A stretch of 64,000 bases of DNA, from assembly GCA_913060695.1 (NCBI GenBank), contig CAJXUA010000002.1:62001-126000 (forward strand). Direction: 5' to 3'. The notes under the pieces were generated by a model. The model did no database searches, was not told the origin of the DNA, and saw nothing but the letters and a program-made list of their open reading frames with translations. The translations under genes and the position numbers were made by a program. How positions within the stretch are numbered: the stretch's first letter is position 1; every line of letters begins with the position of its first letter. Source of the DNA: an uncultured Gammaproteobacteria bacterium (GTDB lineage Bacteria > Pseudomonadota > Gammaproteobacteria > Pseudomonadales > Pseudohongiellaceae). This document shows positions 55,194 through 64,000 of the stretch, piece by piece.

Positions 55194-56351
55194 TCACACG
55201 TAAATATAATGTATTCGACGCGTTACCTGACAGAATAGTTCATAGGCGATCGTATTGCAGCGCTGTGCGATCTCGTCGGCTGGTAATCCTTCTCCCCAGA
55301 GAATGACCTCGTCACCTACCCGCGCATCGGGGCAATCACTCAGGTCCACAATCGTCATATCCATTGATACACGGCCGCAGAGTGGAGCTCGTTGAGGCTC
55401 AGCCCCTTTCTTCGCACTGCATTTAATCAACACGGGCGTGCCTGCAGGCATGCGCCGCGGATAGCCATCACCATAACCAATCGATATGACACCAATGCGC
55501 TGCTCGCTTTCGCACACATAGCTTGCGCCATAACCGATGCTCTCTCCTGCCGCCACGGCCTTGATCGCGATCAGCCGAGCTCGCAGTGTCATGACTGGCG
55601 CTATATCTCTTTCAATCGCGTTCTCGCCGGCTATGGCAGTGCCGCCATACAGCATGATGCCGGGACGCAACCACTGAAAATGTGACTCCGGCCACTGCTG
55701 AATAGCAGAGGAGGCCGCGAAGCTAATCTCACGCTTGTCTGCCGCCACACCAGCATCTTCGAGAATTTTGTTTAACTGGGCGAGCTGGCGCTCTGTCATA
55801 TCACTCTTTTTGTCATCGGCGCAGGCGAAATGCGACATGACGACCAGCTTGTGCACGTGCACGTGCCAGTTTAAGGCTTGCCACGCCTGCTTGAACTCAG
55901 AGGCCGAGAGGCCGAGCCTATGCATACCAGTATCGATTTTTAGCCAAATTGTCAGAGGCGTGCTTAGCGACCTAGCCTCGAAAAAAGCCTCCAAAAGCGC
56001 CAGCTGGAAAGGCGAATGTACTACCAGCGCAAAATTGTTCTCCACTGCCTGACGCAGGTGAACGGCATTGAATACGCCTTCTAGAAGTAAAATGGGGGTG
56101 CTGATGCCTGCCTGACGCAGCTCTAGCGCCTCGTCGATGCTAGCCACGCCGAAGCAGTCGTCATCGCGCAGCTGTCCGCGCAGGGTTTGCGCTACGGCGA
56201 TGGCGCCGTGTCCGTACGCGTTGGCCTTCACGACGGCGACGATAGCCGCCTCTGGCTTGTAGGCGCGGGCCTTCGCAAAGTTCGCCAGTAAAGCCCCTAA
56301 GTCGATCGTGGCCCAGGCGCGAGAATCATTCGCGTTGGGTATAGCTTTCAT
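55194..56351 (-). CDS. alr: Alanine racemase
   Basis: Alr makes D-alanine for peptidoglycan with pyridoxal phosphate. The 385-residue protein has the PLP lysine (Lys42) in AVVKANAYGHG, the opposite catalytic Tyr in the SIGYGDGYPRRMPAG/MLYGG regions, and GRVSMDMTIVDLSDCP. The assigned ATG at 56351 lies inside the 3' end of dnaB, giving a 26-base overlap; a later start is possible. The order dnaB-alr is typical of gammaproteobacteria. Confidence 0.96.
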   Translation of the reverse strand: MKAIPNANDSRAWATIDLGALLANFAKARAYKPEAAIVAVVKANAYGHGAIAVAQTLRGQLRDDDCFGVASIDEALELRQAGISTPILLLEGVFNAVHLRQAVENNFALVVHSPFQLALLEAFFEARSLSTPLTIWLKIDTGMHRLGLSASEFKQAWQALNWHVHVHKLVVMSHFACADDKKSDMTERQLAQLNKILEDAGVAADKREISFAASSAIQQWPESHFQWLRPGIMLYGGTAIAGENAIERDIAPVMTLRARLIAIKAVAAGESIGYGASYVCESEQRIGVISIGYGDGYPRRMPAGTPVLIKCSAKKGAEPQRAPLCGRVSMDMTIVDLSDCPDARVGDEVILWGEGLPADEIAQRCNTIAYELFCQVTRRIHYIYV

Positions 56352-57735
56352 CGTAATCCTGTCGCGCTAGGTTCTCGAAGCGAGTGAACTGTCCTACGAA
56401 GCCAAGTCGTACCGTGCCAATTGGACCATTACGCTGCTTACCAATGATGATCTCGGCTACGCCCTTGTCCGGCGTGTCCTCGTTATAAACCTCATCGCGA
56501 TAGACGAAGGCGATGATATCCGCGTCTTGCTCGATCGCGCCCGATTCACGCAGGTCTGACATGACAGGCCGCTTATTAGGGCGCTGCTCTAGACCACGGT
56601 TGAGCTGAGAAAGGGCGATTACAGGGCATTGAAACTCGCGCGCCATAGTCTTGAGGGAGCGCGAGATCTCGGAGATCTCCCCCACGCGATTATCACCGAA
56701 GCCTTTGATCTGCATCAGTTGCAAATAGTCGACTACGATCATACCGATCTCGCCATGCTCACGCATTACCCGCCGAGCGCGCGAGCGCATCTCCATAGGA
56801 CTAAGGCCAACGCTATCGTCGATCAGTAGCGGTTTGTCTTTGAGTTTGCTAACGGCAGCCGTGAGCTTAGGCCAGTCCTCGTCTTCCAATTGACCAGTGC
56901 GCAGGCGACGCTGATCGATCTTGCCGATGGAGCTGATCATCCTGAAGATCAGGCTCTCGGCAGGCATCTCTAGCGAGAACACTAACACTGGCTTATTGGC
57001 CAACATCAGCGCGTTCTCAGCTAAGTTCATCGCGAAAGAGGTCTTACCCATGGAGGGACGCCCGGCCACAATGATGAGGTCGGACTTTTGTAAACCCGAG
57101 GTCTTCTCGTCCAAGTCTTTAAAGCCCGTTGGCAAGCCGGTAAGCGCACCCTTGGACTTAAATAGCTCATCGACGCGGGTTACGGCCGCTTGGAGCAGAG
57201 GATTGATTGGCTGAGGGCCGCCATCTTTGGGGCGGTCGTCTGCGATCTGAAACACTTTCTGTTCGGCCACATCTAACACGTCGTCGGCACGCTGCCCTGC
57301 CGGATTGAAACCGCTATCGGCGATCTCGTAGGCCACGCGAATCAGTTTACGCAGCTTAGAGCGCTCAGCGATGATGTCTGCATAGGCCGAAATATTGGCT
57401 GAACCGCGTGCGTTACTGACTAGGTCACTCAGGTATTCGATGCCGCCGGCGCTATCTAGTTCGCCTAGGCTGTCGAGGGCTTCGACCAAGGTCACCACAT
57501 CCAAAGGCTTATCGGCCTCGGTCTGGGTGAACATCACGCGGTAAATGAGCTGGTGCTCGTGGCGAAAAAAGTCCTCGTCGATGATTTTCTCAACAACAGT
57601 GTCCCAAACGGAATTATCCAACATCAAACCACCCAGCACGGCCTGTTCGGCTTCCACCGAATGCGGCGGCACCTTCAGCGATGCTAGCGAGCCAGCGTCG
57701 AGTGGCTTACGGTTTTTTTCAAACGGTTCGGACAT
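56326..57735 (-). CDS. dnaB: Replicative DNA helicase DnaB
   Basis: The 469-residue protein is the hexameric helicase of the replication fork (E. coli: 471). The N-domain begins VPPHSVEAEQAVLGGLMLD. The C-domain has Walker A GRPSMGKTSFAMN, IDDSVGLSPMEMRSRARR, the Walker B VVDYLQLM and SRSLKTMAREFQCPVIALSQLNR. The frame stays open 50 codons upstream through a REP-like element. The ATG at 57735, which starts MSEPFEKN, is taken as the start from family length. The ribosome-binding site is weak. Confidence 0.96.
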   Translation of the reverse strand: MSEPFEKNRKPLDAGSLASLKVPPHSVEAEQAVLGGLMLDNSVWDTVVEKIIDEDFFRHEHQLIYRVMFTQTEADKPLDVVTLVEALDSLGELDSAGGIEYLSDLVSNARGSANISAYADIIAERSKLRKLIRVAYEIADSGFNPAGQRADDVLDVAEQKVFQIADDRPKDGGPQPINPLLQAAVTRVDELFKSKGALTGLPTGFKDLDEKTSGLQKSDLIIVAGRPSMGKTSFAMNLAENALMLANKPVLVFSLEMPAESLIFRMISSIGKIDQRRLRTGQLEDEDWPKLTAAVSKLKDKPLLIDDSVGLSPMEMRSRARRVMREHGEIGMIVVDYLQLMQIKGFGDNRVGEISEISRSLKTMAREFQCPVIALSQLNRGLEQRPNKRPVMSDLRESGAIEQDADIIAFVYRDEVYNEDTPDKGVAEIIIGKQRNGPIGTVRLGFVGQFTRFENLARQDYDESYTQRE

Positions 57736-57785
57736 TGGGAAGGTCGCTATATTGCAAAGCAGATTTAAATTTTTTCTTGATTTGG

Positions 57786-57828
57786 GTAGGAGCGCATGCC
57801 CTCGTAAGGGGGGGGCATGCGCTCCTAC
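57786..57828. repeat. Long-form REP-like palindrome
   Basis: A near-perfect palindrome with heads GTAGGAGC and GCTCCTAC around GCATGCCC, a CTCGTAAG loop and GGGCATGC. It lies between the terminator of the ribosomal-protein operon and dnaB. Confidence 0.75.
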
Positions 57829-57865
57829 AGAATTCTCTAAATTTTTGGAGCCTTCAGGCTTAAAA

Positions 57866-57906
57866 GCAAAAAAAAGCGCCATCATCCCGAGGGATAACAG
57901 CGCTCC
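57866..57906 (-). terminator. Rho-independent terminator of the rpsF-rpsR-DUF2232-rplI operon
   Basis: On the minus strand the sequence AGCGCTGTTATCCC pairs with GGGATGATGGCGCT with small bulges, followed by a run of nine T. It lies about 70 bases after the rplI stop. Confidence 0.85.
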
Positions 57907-57974
57907 ATTGTCACCTATTGTCCGCCCAGCAACAACCGCATATTGCGAATGCTGTGACCGAATTCAATAGTGAA

Positions 57975-58424
57975 TTATGCTGGTACGATTGCCAGAGTAA
58001 TGACTTCTTCTACTTCGTAGCCGAGGTCGATACTGATTTCGTACTCACCGACATCGCGCAGCGCGCCGTTTGGCAGTCGCACTTCAGCTTTGCTCAGCTC
58101 TTCGCCGGTTGCAGCAGTGATCGCTTCCGCGATGTCGCGAGTGCCGATAGAGCCGAACAGCTTGCCTTCTTCGCCAGCGTTAACCGCCATAGTAACGCGA
58201 AGACCTTTCAGCTTCTCTGCACGAACCTGTGCAACGGCAACTTTCTCATTGTGCGCTGCTAGTAGCTGTGCGCGACGAGTCTCGAAATTATCCAAGTTGG
58301 TCTTGGTGGCAGGGATCGCCTTACCAGTCGGGAACAGGAAGTTACGAGCGTAACCAGCCTTTACCGAAGCAGTATCGCCTACTGCGCCAAGCTTGCCCAC
58401 TTTCTCCAATAGAATGACGTTCAT
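57975..58424 (-). CDS. rplI: 50S ribosomal protein L9
   Basis: The 149-residue protein (E. coli length 149) starts [13 protein letters not shown] and has [13 protein letters not shown], then the long connecting helix and the C-domain with [14 protein letters not shown] and GEYEISI. L9 binds 23S rRNA near the L1 stalk. It is the last gene of the S6-S18-DUF2232-L9 operon and is followed by a terminator. Confidence 0.98.
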   Translation of the reverse strand: MNVILLEKVGKLGAVGDTASVKAGYARNFLFPTGKAIPATKTNLDNFETRRAQLLAAHNEKVAVAQVRAEKLKGLRVTMAVNAGEEGKLFGSIGTRDIAEAITAATGEELSKAEVRLPNGALRDVGEYEISIDLGYEVEEVITLAIVPA

Positions 58425-58522
58425 CTTTGCTTCCTCATTAAAATCTGCGTGTATTCTTAAATTCGTTTAAGCGCTTAGCGCCTGCTTTGACTCGCTTTGC
58501 GTTTGCCTTAATCCATTGCGCC

Positions 58523-59374
58523 CTATTCGCGAGGGCGTACCCTCGACCGAAAGTCGTACCAGCTGTCTGCTAAAGCGGCGAGTGCCAGAAGCTGGAACAT
58601 CACCGGGCTAATCAGGGCTGAGTAAAAAATCACCAACACCGCAGTGGGCAATTTCCTTCGGCCTACCAGGCCATGCACTAAGGCAACGCCTGCAACCAGC
58701 AGCGGCATCAAGAAGAACAGAGCGAGCTGCTGAAATACTGGCGGACCGTAATCTGCCAATATGAACATCAAAAACATTACTGCACTGGCCTTCCAACCAA
58801 GCCGCAGTTGGTGAAATTCCTCGCGGAAACCACCGGGATTGAACAAGCCTGCTTGCCAGCTGCGCGCCAACATCAGCAGCGCGATGGAGAAGAACACCAC
58901 CATGGTGCCGAACACCATTAGTAACCACTGGTGTAGCTGCTCCGGCGCGGCAAATATCACCTGCCCCTGTAGCTCTGGATTATTCGCCAGTTGCTCCATT
59001 AGCTGGGTGACTTGCTCTTCCATCAGAGCAAGAAACGCTGGCTGCAAAGACAGGCCTAATTGCGCGCCGAAACCGACGCCAATAGAGGCAATTAGTGTTG
59101 CCTCCCAAGAGCCTGTGCTGCGCAGCACTAATGCCAGCACCGCAATCCCTAACATTAACAATAGGGGAATCATCTCCCCGAGGATCGCCCAACCTAGTGC
59201 CGGTAATAAAGCCCAAGCTAAAACGATCAAGGCCTCTGACTTGCCGTGACGCAGGGCTACTAGAGCAACTACCGGTGGGCTCAAGAAATTGACCACCGGT
59301 AAAAACCCGAGAAGTACTGCCGCCAGAATTGCCTGACGACGTCCTGACATCGCGAACTGGGCCAGCGCCCTCAT
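58523..59374 (-). CDS. DUF2232 membrane protein (YybS-like)
   Basis: The 283-residue protein has about eight hydrophobic segments. It starts MRALAQFAMSGRRQAILAAVLLG and includes FNPGGFREEFHQLRLGWKASAVMF and LALFFLMPLLVAGVALVHGLVGRRKLP. This arrangement is that of the DUF2232 family, which in many gammaproteobacteria lies between rpsR and rplI, as here. Function is unknown. Confidence 0.85.
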   Translation of the reverse strand: MRALAQFAMSGRRQAILAAVLLGFLPVVNFLSPPVVALVALRHGKSEALIVLAWALLPALGWAILGEMIPLLLMLGIAVLALVLRSTGSWEATLIASIGVGFGAQLGLSLQPAFLALMEEQVTQLMEQLANNPELQGQVIFAAPEQLHQWLLMVFGTMVVFFSIALLMLARSWQAGLFNPGGFREEFHQLRLGWKASAVMFLMFILADYGPPVFQQLALFFLMPLLVAGVALVHGLVGRRKLPTAVLVIFYSALISPVMFQLLALAALADSWYDFRSRVRPRE

Positions 59375-59431
59375 ACTTTTCTCCGCACTACTACGAACGC
59401 GGCGAGCCGCTTCGCATGATTCTTAACGGAA

Positions 59432-59662
59432 TTAAGCAGTATGGCTGTCTGTATACGGAATCAGAGCCAAATGACGTGCACGCTTAACCGCAGTCGCCAA
59501 TTGACGCTGGTAACGCGCCTTAGTACCAGTGATACGGCTTGGTACGATCTTGCCAGTTTCAGACACATACGCCTTCAGTGTTTCGATATCTTTGTAATCA
59601 ATCTCAATGGTGCCTTCTGCGGTGAATTTGCAGAACTTGCGTCTACGGAAAAAACGAGACAT
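59432..59662 (-). CDS. rpsR: 30S ribosomal protein S18
   Basis: The 76-residue protein starts [17 protein letters not shown] and has [27 protein letters not shown] and [20 protein letters not shown]. It is a full-length S18, which pairs with S6 on the 30S platform. It lies 83 bases after rpsF. Confidence 0.98.
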   Translation of the reverse strand: MSRFFRRRKFCKFTAEGTIEIDYKDIETLKAYVSETGKIVPSRITGTKARYQRQLATAVKRARHLALIPYTDSHTA

Positions 59663-59745
59663 GTTGGTTTCCTTTCAGTAAGTTTGGTGTGCTTTTCAGC
59701 TGCCCTTTGCCTTTTGCCGCGCATCGAGTGCGCGAAGGCTCAAAA

Positions 59746-60270
59746 TCAATCCTTGGAATCGTCAGAATCCTGATCGTCGTCTTGATCGTCGCCGGAATCA
59801 TCAGAATCATCTAAGTCTTCTACTTCGTCTTCGTCGCTCTCTGCGGCATCAGCTTCTGCTTTCGCTTCTGCATTAGCGGCATCACGAACAGCTGCATCTT
59901 CTTCAAGCTTACGCTTCTGCTCTGCACGCGCACGACGCTCACGGCTTTCGCGCTCGCCCTTCAGAATCAAAGACTCTTCAGTGACAGGACCGGACATCTT
60001 CATGACGAGGTTACGGATGATCGCATCGTTGTAGCGGAACAAAGTGGTGATTTCTTCCAACACTTCACTGCCACACTCAACATTCATAAGAATGTAATGC
60101 GCTTTGTGGATTTTGTTGATTGGGTAAGCTAGCTGGCGACGGCCCCAGTCTTCAAGACGGTGAACTGTGCCACCACTATCTTTTACCATCTGGGTGTAGC
60201 GCTCTACCATGCCCGGAGTTTGGTCGGACTGGTCTGGGTGTACCAAAAATACAACTTCATAATGTCTCAT
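59746..60270 (-). CDS. rpsF: 30S ribosomal protein S6 with long acidic tail
   Basis: The S6 core (about residues 1-100) has [38 protein letters not shown] and YILMNVEC. A helical, charged segment follows ([23 protein letters not shown]). The last ~30 residues are almost only Asp, Ser, Glu and Gly ([19 protein letters not shown] and so on). Total length 174 exceeds E. coli S6 (131-135 with added glutamates). First gene of the ribosomal operon. Confidence 0.96.
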   Translation of the reverse strand: MRHYEVVFLVHPDQSDQTPGMVERYTQMVKDSGGTVHRLEDWGRRQLAYPINKIHKAHYILMNVECGSEVLEEITTLFRYNDAIIRNLVMKMSGPVTEESLILKGERESRERRARAEQKRKLEEDAAVRDAANAEAKAEADAAESDEDEVEDLDDSDDSGDDQDDDQDSDDSKD

Positions 60271-60745
60271 AGAGACTCCTTACGGGTTGAAGTCTTCTGT
60301 CGAACACCGGTTTGAGAGACCGTTGCGCAGGAAGACAAGGAGTTAAGGGGGTTTGCCTAAAGACAGCTCCCCGAAATTAAAGAGCGGGCATTCTAGAGAA
60401 CCACTGCTCAACATGCAAACAGTTTTTGGGTGGGGGTTTGTAGCGTGGAGGGCCATATTCTTTGTAGATCTGTTTCAATTGCACCTAATCGCTTGCAGGG
60501 CAAGCTCCTACAGCCAGAGGTTTCTATCCAAACCGGGTCAGCGCCCTGAGTGTAGGAGCCTGCCCTGCAGGCGATTTGCCTAAATCTTCCACAGATTTGT
60601 ATCAATCGTACCGATTCGCGGGCAAGCCCCCCATAGATAGGGCAAGCGCTCCTACCCCTTCGATTTGCGATAGCATAATCCTACGTTAGGGCTTACCTGT
60701 AAGCGATATGAGCTCCGAATCGAGCGATTGCCATTGTGCAGGCGA
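60271..60745. other. Intergenic region between rpsF and rlmB
   Basis: The 475 bases upstream of rpsF should hold the promoter of the ribosomal operon (and the leader where S6-S18 autoregulation would act), then a cluster of REP-like elements at 60489-60656. No gene was recognised; frames through the repeats are not supported. Confidence 0.6.
60489..60656. repeat. Cluster of REP-like elements
   Basis: A copy at 60489-60512, an inverted copy at 60551-60574, and a degenerate longer one at 60615-60656 (TCGCGGGCAAGCCCC ... GGGCAAGCGCTCCTACC). All share the GTAGGAGC head and the GCAGG stem. Confidence 0.75.
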
Positions 60746-61507
60746 TTAAGAAGTTCGGCGCTGCCTCACCGCCTCAAACAGGCACAGGCCTGTGGCGACC
60801 GAGACATTGAGGCTGCTGAGCTCGCCAGCCATGGGAATAGAGAGTAGATAGTCGCAGTTCTCACGCGTAAGGCGACGCAAGCCCTTGCCCTCAGAGCCCA
60901 TTACAATTGCGATTGGCTGCTTGAAATCCATAGTATAGAGGCTGTCTTGGGCCTCGCCGGCCGCCCCCGCAATCCAGATACCGCGCTTTTTCAGCGACTC
61001 TAGAGTGCGACTGAGATTGGTGACAGCGGCGAAGGCTATCGTATCTGCCGCCCCGCAAGCCACCTTGCGAGCAGTCATATTCAGAGGCGCGGCGCGATCC
61101 TTGGGAACGATTACAGCATCCACTCCCGCCGCATCTGCTGTGCGCAGACACGCGCCAAGATTGTGGGGGTCGGTTACTTCGTCGAGGACTAATAGTAGTG
61201 GCGAATGGCTGAGGCCATCGAGCAAGGCATCGAGACCTCGCTCGTCGAGAATGCTGCCGCCAAGTTTACACAGAGCAACAACCCCCTGGTGAACAGCCCC
61301 AGCTCCCAAGTTACGCAGGCGTTTATCTAGATCCTTGCGGTCCTGGCCCTGCCAACTCACACCAGCAGCCGCAGCCAAGCTCTTCACTTCATTGATACGC
61401 TTGTCTTCGCGGTCCTGCTGAATCAGCAGCTCAAGCACATCCTCTGGATGCTGCTTGAGTAGCTCGCTCACGGTGTGAATGCCGTAGACCCATTCTTTCT
61501 GGCTCAA
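60746..61507 (-). CDS. rlmB: 23S rRNA (guanosine-2251 2'-O)-methyltransferase RlmB
   Basis: RlmB methylates Gm2251 in 23S rRNA. The 253-residue protein is a SpoU-family SPOUT enzyme: the N-terminal L30e-like substrate-binding part has EWVYGIHTVSELLKQ, then LVLDEVTDPHNLGACLRTADAAGVDAVI, and the knotted C-part has VMGSEGKGLRRLTRENCD and IPMAGELSSLNVSVATGLCLFEA. It lies downstream of rnr on the same strand, a conserved pairing. Confidence 0.96.
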   Translation of the reverse strand: MSQKEWVYGIHTVSELLKQHPEDVLELLIQQDREDKRINEVKSLAAAAGVSWQGQDRKDLDKRLRNLGAGAVHQGVVALCKLGGSILDERGLDALLDGLSHSPLLLVLDEVTDPHNLGACLRTADAAGVDAVIVPKDRAAPLNMTARKVACGAADTIAFAAVTNLSRTLESLKKRGIWIAGAAGEAQDSLYTMDFKQPIAIVMGSEGKGLRRLTRENCDYLLSIPMAGELSSLNVSVATGLCLFEAVRQRRTS

Positions 61508-61571
61508 TTCGAAATCCTTCGCTTATGCTTTCTTTGATCGGCCTATCTTCCGGCTAGAATGTTACCTTGAC

Positions 61572-61659
61572 TGTAGGAGCCTGCCCTGCAGGCGAAGGCC
61601 AGACGTTTACACGGATCCGTGTCAATCTTACCCAATCGCCTGCAGGGCAGGCTCCTACA
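61572..61659. repeat. Inverted pair of short REP-like elements
   Basis: 61572-61595 (TGTAGGAGCC ... GCAGGCGA) and 61636-61659 (its reverse complement) are the two cleanest copies of the short form. They sit between rnr and rlmB and could form a single stem-loop in the joint transcript. Confidence 0.85.
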
Positions 61660-61675
61660 GTCAGCGATTTCGCCA

Positions 61676-64000
61676 CTAAACCGAAATAATTTTCTTACTA
61701 GGGGCTCGGCGCTTACCTTTATTCTTAGGGGCAGGCTTGGCAGCCGCGGGCTTCGGCCCACCAGCTGGCTTTTTGGCTCGCGCTGGCTTCTTGTCAGCGG
61801 CAGATGCGCGGCCTTGTTCGCTTTGCTTCTTGCTGCCGCCGCCCTTCTTGCCAGGCTTGTCTTTAGCAGCGCGCTTAGCTGGACGGTTCGGTGGGTTACC
61901 GCCCTCAGGCACATTGCCCACGCTGTCGAGCATCGCTAGGTCGATCTTGCGATCATCCAGGTCAACACGCACCACTTTGACCCGCACCACGTCACCGAGG
62001 TGATAGACCATGCCATTGCGCTCGCCGCGCAGCTGGTGCCGCACGGGGTCGAACTGATAATAGTCATTCTTCAGGGCGGTGATATGCACTAAACCCTCTA
62101 CATAGATGTCGCTCAGCTCCACAAACAAGCCAAACGCAGTGACACTGCTTACAGTGCCGGAGAACTCGTCGCCCACTCTGTCTTTAACATATTCGCACTT
62201 GAGCCAGTCCACCACATCGTAGCCCGCCGCATCGGCACGCCGCTCAGACATCGAACATGTCTCGCCAAAGCTCTGCATTTCTTTCAAGTCATAGGGGTAG
62301 ATGGTCTTGCGCGCTAATGGCGCCACGCCCTGCACTTTCTTCACATGAGTCGTCTGCTTCGCACTTCTAATGAGGTAGCGCAGAGCACGATGCACCAATA
62401 AGTCCGGGTAGCGACGAATCGGGGAGGTGAAGTGGGTATAGGCCGCAAAGCCTAGGCCGAAATGGCCGAGGTTCTCTGGCTGATACACCGCTTGCAGCAA
62501 GGACCGGATCATTACCGTCTGAATCAGATGCGCATCGGGGCGATCGGCGATCTTGAGCAGCACGCGTTGATAGTCCTTGGGCTCCGGCTTCGCATTGCGC
62601 GTTAGCACAAGGCCGATCTCCTTCAGGAAGGCCTTCAGATTTTCCATCTTGTCCATATTGGGGCCGTCGTGTACGCGGTACAGAACTGGCAGAGAAGACT
62701 CCGCCAAGAACTTCGCCGTGCACACGTTCGCCGCTAACATGCACTCTTCGATCAAACGGTGAGCACTGTTGCGCAGTACCGGCACGATCGAACTAATCTT
62801 ACGAGTCTCGCCGAACACGATTCGAGTCTCGGTGCTGATGAAATCTAGCGCGCCTGCCGCTTGGCGCAGCTTGGCGAGCTTGTGATACACCGTATACAGG
62901 GATTCCAAAGCAGGCAGCACCGCTGCGTACTTCAAACGCAAACGCTCCTTCGTCTTGGCCCGCATCGGGGTCTCTGGCTCTTCCAGGATGTCCGCCACTT
63001 CCGTATAGGTCATGCGCGCGTGGGAGTAGATAACTCCCTCGTAGAAACTGTAGTCCTGCACTCGGCCCTGTTTATCTAGCTGCATCTCGCAGACCATCAC
63101 CAGACGGTCGACCTGCGGCTTCAGGGAGCACAAGCCATTGGACAAGGCCTCTGGCAGCATCGGGATCACGTGGCCCGGGAAGTACACTGAGTTACCGCGG
63201 GTCTGTGCCTCCACGTCCAGTGCCGATTCTACCGAAACGTAATGAGACACGTCCGCGATGGCCACGAATAGGGTACACGCGCCACCGGCCTCTTGCCGGC
63301 AATAAACCGCGTCATCGAAGTCTTTGGCATCCTCGCCATCGATAGTCACGAATGGCAGCTGACGCAGATCGATACGCTGCGCGGATTCCGACTCTGGCAC
63401 TACTGTTGGGAACTGCTTGAGGCTCTCTAGCACCTCTTTCGGCCACTTATAGGGAATATTGTGGCTGCGTACCGCAACGTCGATCTCCATACCCGGCTTC
63501 ATATGATCGCCCAGTATCTCGACTACCGTGCCGACGGCCTTGCGGCGCTGCGTAGGGTAGGAGGTTATCTCGGCGACGACGAACTGGCCGTCTTGCGCGC
63601 CGCGATTCTCTTTCTCAGGGATCATAATCTCGTGGCTATTCCGGCGATTGTCCGGCACCACGACACCAAAGCCCTGCTCCCAGTAATAACGCCCTACTAC
63701 CTGCTTGCTGCGGCGCTCTAGCACCTCGAAGATCATGCCTTCTTTGCGGCCACGGCGATCGACGCCTGAGACCCGCGCGAGCACGATGTCACCATCAAAG
63801 ACCTTCTGCATTTCGGAGTTAGGTAAAACGAGGTCCCCAGACCCATCGACAGGGATAAAGAAGCCGTAGCCATCTTTGACGCCCTGTACGCGCCCCTTAA
63901 TGAGCTCCATGCGATTGACCAAGCCATACACGCCTCGGCGGTTGCTGATCAACTGTCCATCGCGGGCCATCGCAATTAAGCGGCGGCGCAAGGCTTCAGT
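61676..64000 (-). CDS. rnr: Ribonuclease R (5' end outside the window)
   Basis: RNase R is a processive 3'-5' exoribonuclease that degrades structured RNA. The visible 774 codons include the end of the winged-helix region (LRRRLIAMARDGQL), cold-shock domains (GRVQGVKDGYGFFIPVDG), the RNB catalytic domain (FVTIDGEDAKDFDDAVYC, with four Asp for metal; HVIPMLPEALSNGLCSLKPQVDRL; FTSPIRRYPDLLVHRAL) and an S1 domain (DEFSGTVSSVTAFGLFVEL). A basic tail of about 70 Lys/Ala/Pro-rich residues follows. The frame stays open through position 64000, and by comparison with E. coli RNase R (813 residues) about 60 N-terminal residues are missing. Confidence 0.96.
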   Translation of the reverse strand, partial: TEALRRRLIAMARDGQLISNRRGVYGLVNRMELIKGRVQGVKDGYGFFIPVDGSGDLVLPNSEMQKVFDGDIVLARVSGVDRRGRKEGMIFEVLERRSKQVVGRYYWEQGFGVVVPDNRRNSHEIMIPEKENRGAQDGQFVVAEITSYPTQRRKAVGTVVEILGDHMKPGMEIDVAVRSHNIPYKWPKEVLESLKQFPTVVPESESAQRIDLRQLPFVTIDGEDAKDFDDAVYCRQEAGGACTLFVAIADVSHYVSVESALDVEAQTRGNSVYFPGHVIPMLPEALSNGLCSLKPQVDRLVMVCEMQLDKQGRVQDYSFYEGVIYSHARMTYTEVADILEEPETPMRAKTKERLRLKYAAVLPALESLYTVYHKLAKLRQAAGALDFISTETRIVFGETRKISSIVPVLRNSAHRLIEECMLAANVCTAKFLAESSLPVLYRVHDGPNMDKMENLKAFLKEIGLVLTRNAKPEPKDYQRVLLKIADRPDAHLIQTVMIRSLLQAVYQPENLGHFGLGFAAYTHFTSPIRRYPDLLVHRALRYLIRSAKQTTHVKKVQGVAPLARKTIYPYDLKEMQSFGETCSMSERRADAAGYDVVDWLKCEYVKDRVGDEFSGTVSSVTAFGLFVELSDIYVEGLVHITALKNDYYQFDPVRHQLRGERNGMVYHLGDVVRVKVVRVDLDDRKIDLAMLDSVGNVPEGGNPPNRPAKRAAKDKPGKKGGGSKKQSEQGRASAADKKPARAKKPAGGPKPAAAKPAPKNKGKRRAPSKKIISV

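Noticed and set aside
6089-61659. CRISPR array from repeated 24-base units
   Set aside because: Copies are scattered, inverted relative to each other and not separated by regular spacers; no cas gene is present.

Overview
The window reads as chromosomal DNA of a Gram-negative gammaproteobacterium, probably marine or aquatic. The evidence is the nrdR-ribD-ribE-ribB-ribH-nusB-thiL gene order, an rpsF-rpsR-DUF2232-rplI-dnaB-alr-radA block, an arginine-type EF-P beside EarP, E. coli-like TcyP, YadGH, MdlAB, RlmJ and RlmL homologues, and intergenic REP-like palindromes of the GTAGGAGC type. The exact family cannot be fixed from the sequence alone. No rRNA, tRNA, CRISPR array, phage or complete insertion sequence was seen.

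Layout. 1-5.9 kb (minus strand): glyA, nrdR, the riboflavin genes, nusB and the first codons of thiL; the ribB product carries a degenerate GTP cyclohydrolase II domain (RibBX type). 6.1-10.7 kb (plus): ettA, a double-CDGSH/glutamate-synthase-like fusion, and a membrane-anchored EEP-family phosphatase/nuclease. 10.7-16.6 kb (minus): a primosome-like pair (phage P-like protein overlapping a protein with three DnaT-type domains), a large DUF748 protein, and gap. 16.7-26.2 kb (minus): four tandem paralogous secreted PQQ dehydrogenases, each with its own signal peptide and terminator. 26.5-28.8 kb (minus): rlmJ and a sodium:solute symporter. 29.2-33.9 kb (plus): a phospholipid-methyltransferase-like protein with a VTT/DedA-like membrane protein, rlmL, and two cupins. 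33.9-37.3 kb (minus): an ATP-grasp enzyme, a 35-residue lysine-rich ORF, efp and earP. 37.4-44.1 kb (plus): ppdK, then a fifth PQQ dehydrogenase in an apparent operon with two YceI-family proteins. 44.16-44.85 kb: a gene-free island of nested inverted repeats. 44.85-48.4 kb (minus): an MdlAB-type ABC exporter. 48.6-49.8 kb (plus): a type III PLP-dependent ornithine/lysine decarboxylase. 49.9-64 kb (minus): tcyP, a DUF599 protein, a YadGH-type ABC system, radA, alr, dnaB, the ribosomal S6/S18/L9 operon, rlmB and the 5'-truncated rnr.

The most distinctive content is the set of five periplasmic PQQ dehydrogenases. The four tandem copies keep the Glu and Asn seen at the metal site of PQQ alcohol dehydrogenases but have Asn where the catalytic Asp is expected (HHD-x-W-N-Y-D). 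The fifth has the Asp and is followed by two YceI proteins, a family that binds isoprenoid lipids, which suggests a dehydrogenase-to-quinone arrangement. Housekeeping genes make up most of the rest. REP-like elements lie only between genes, at seven places.
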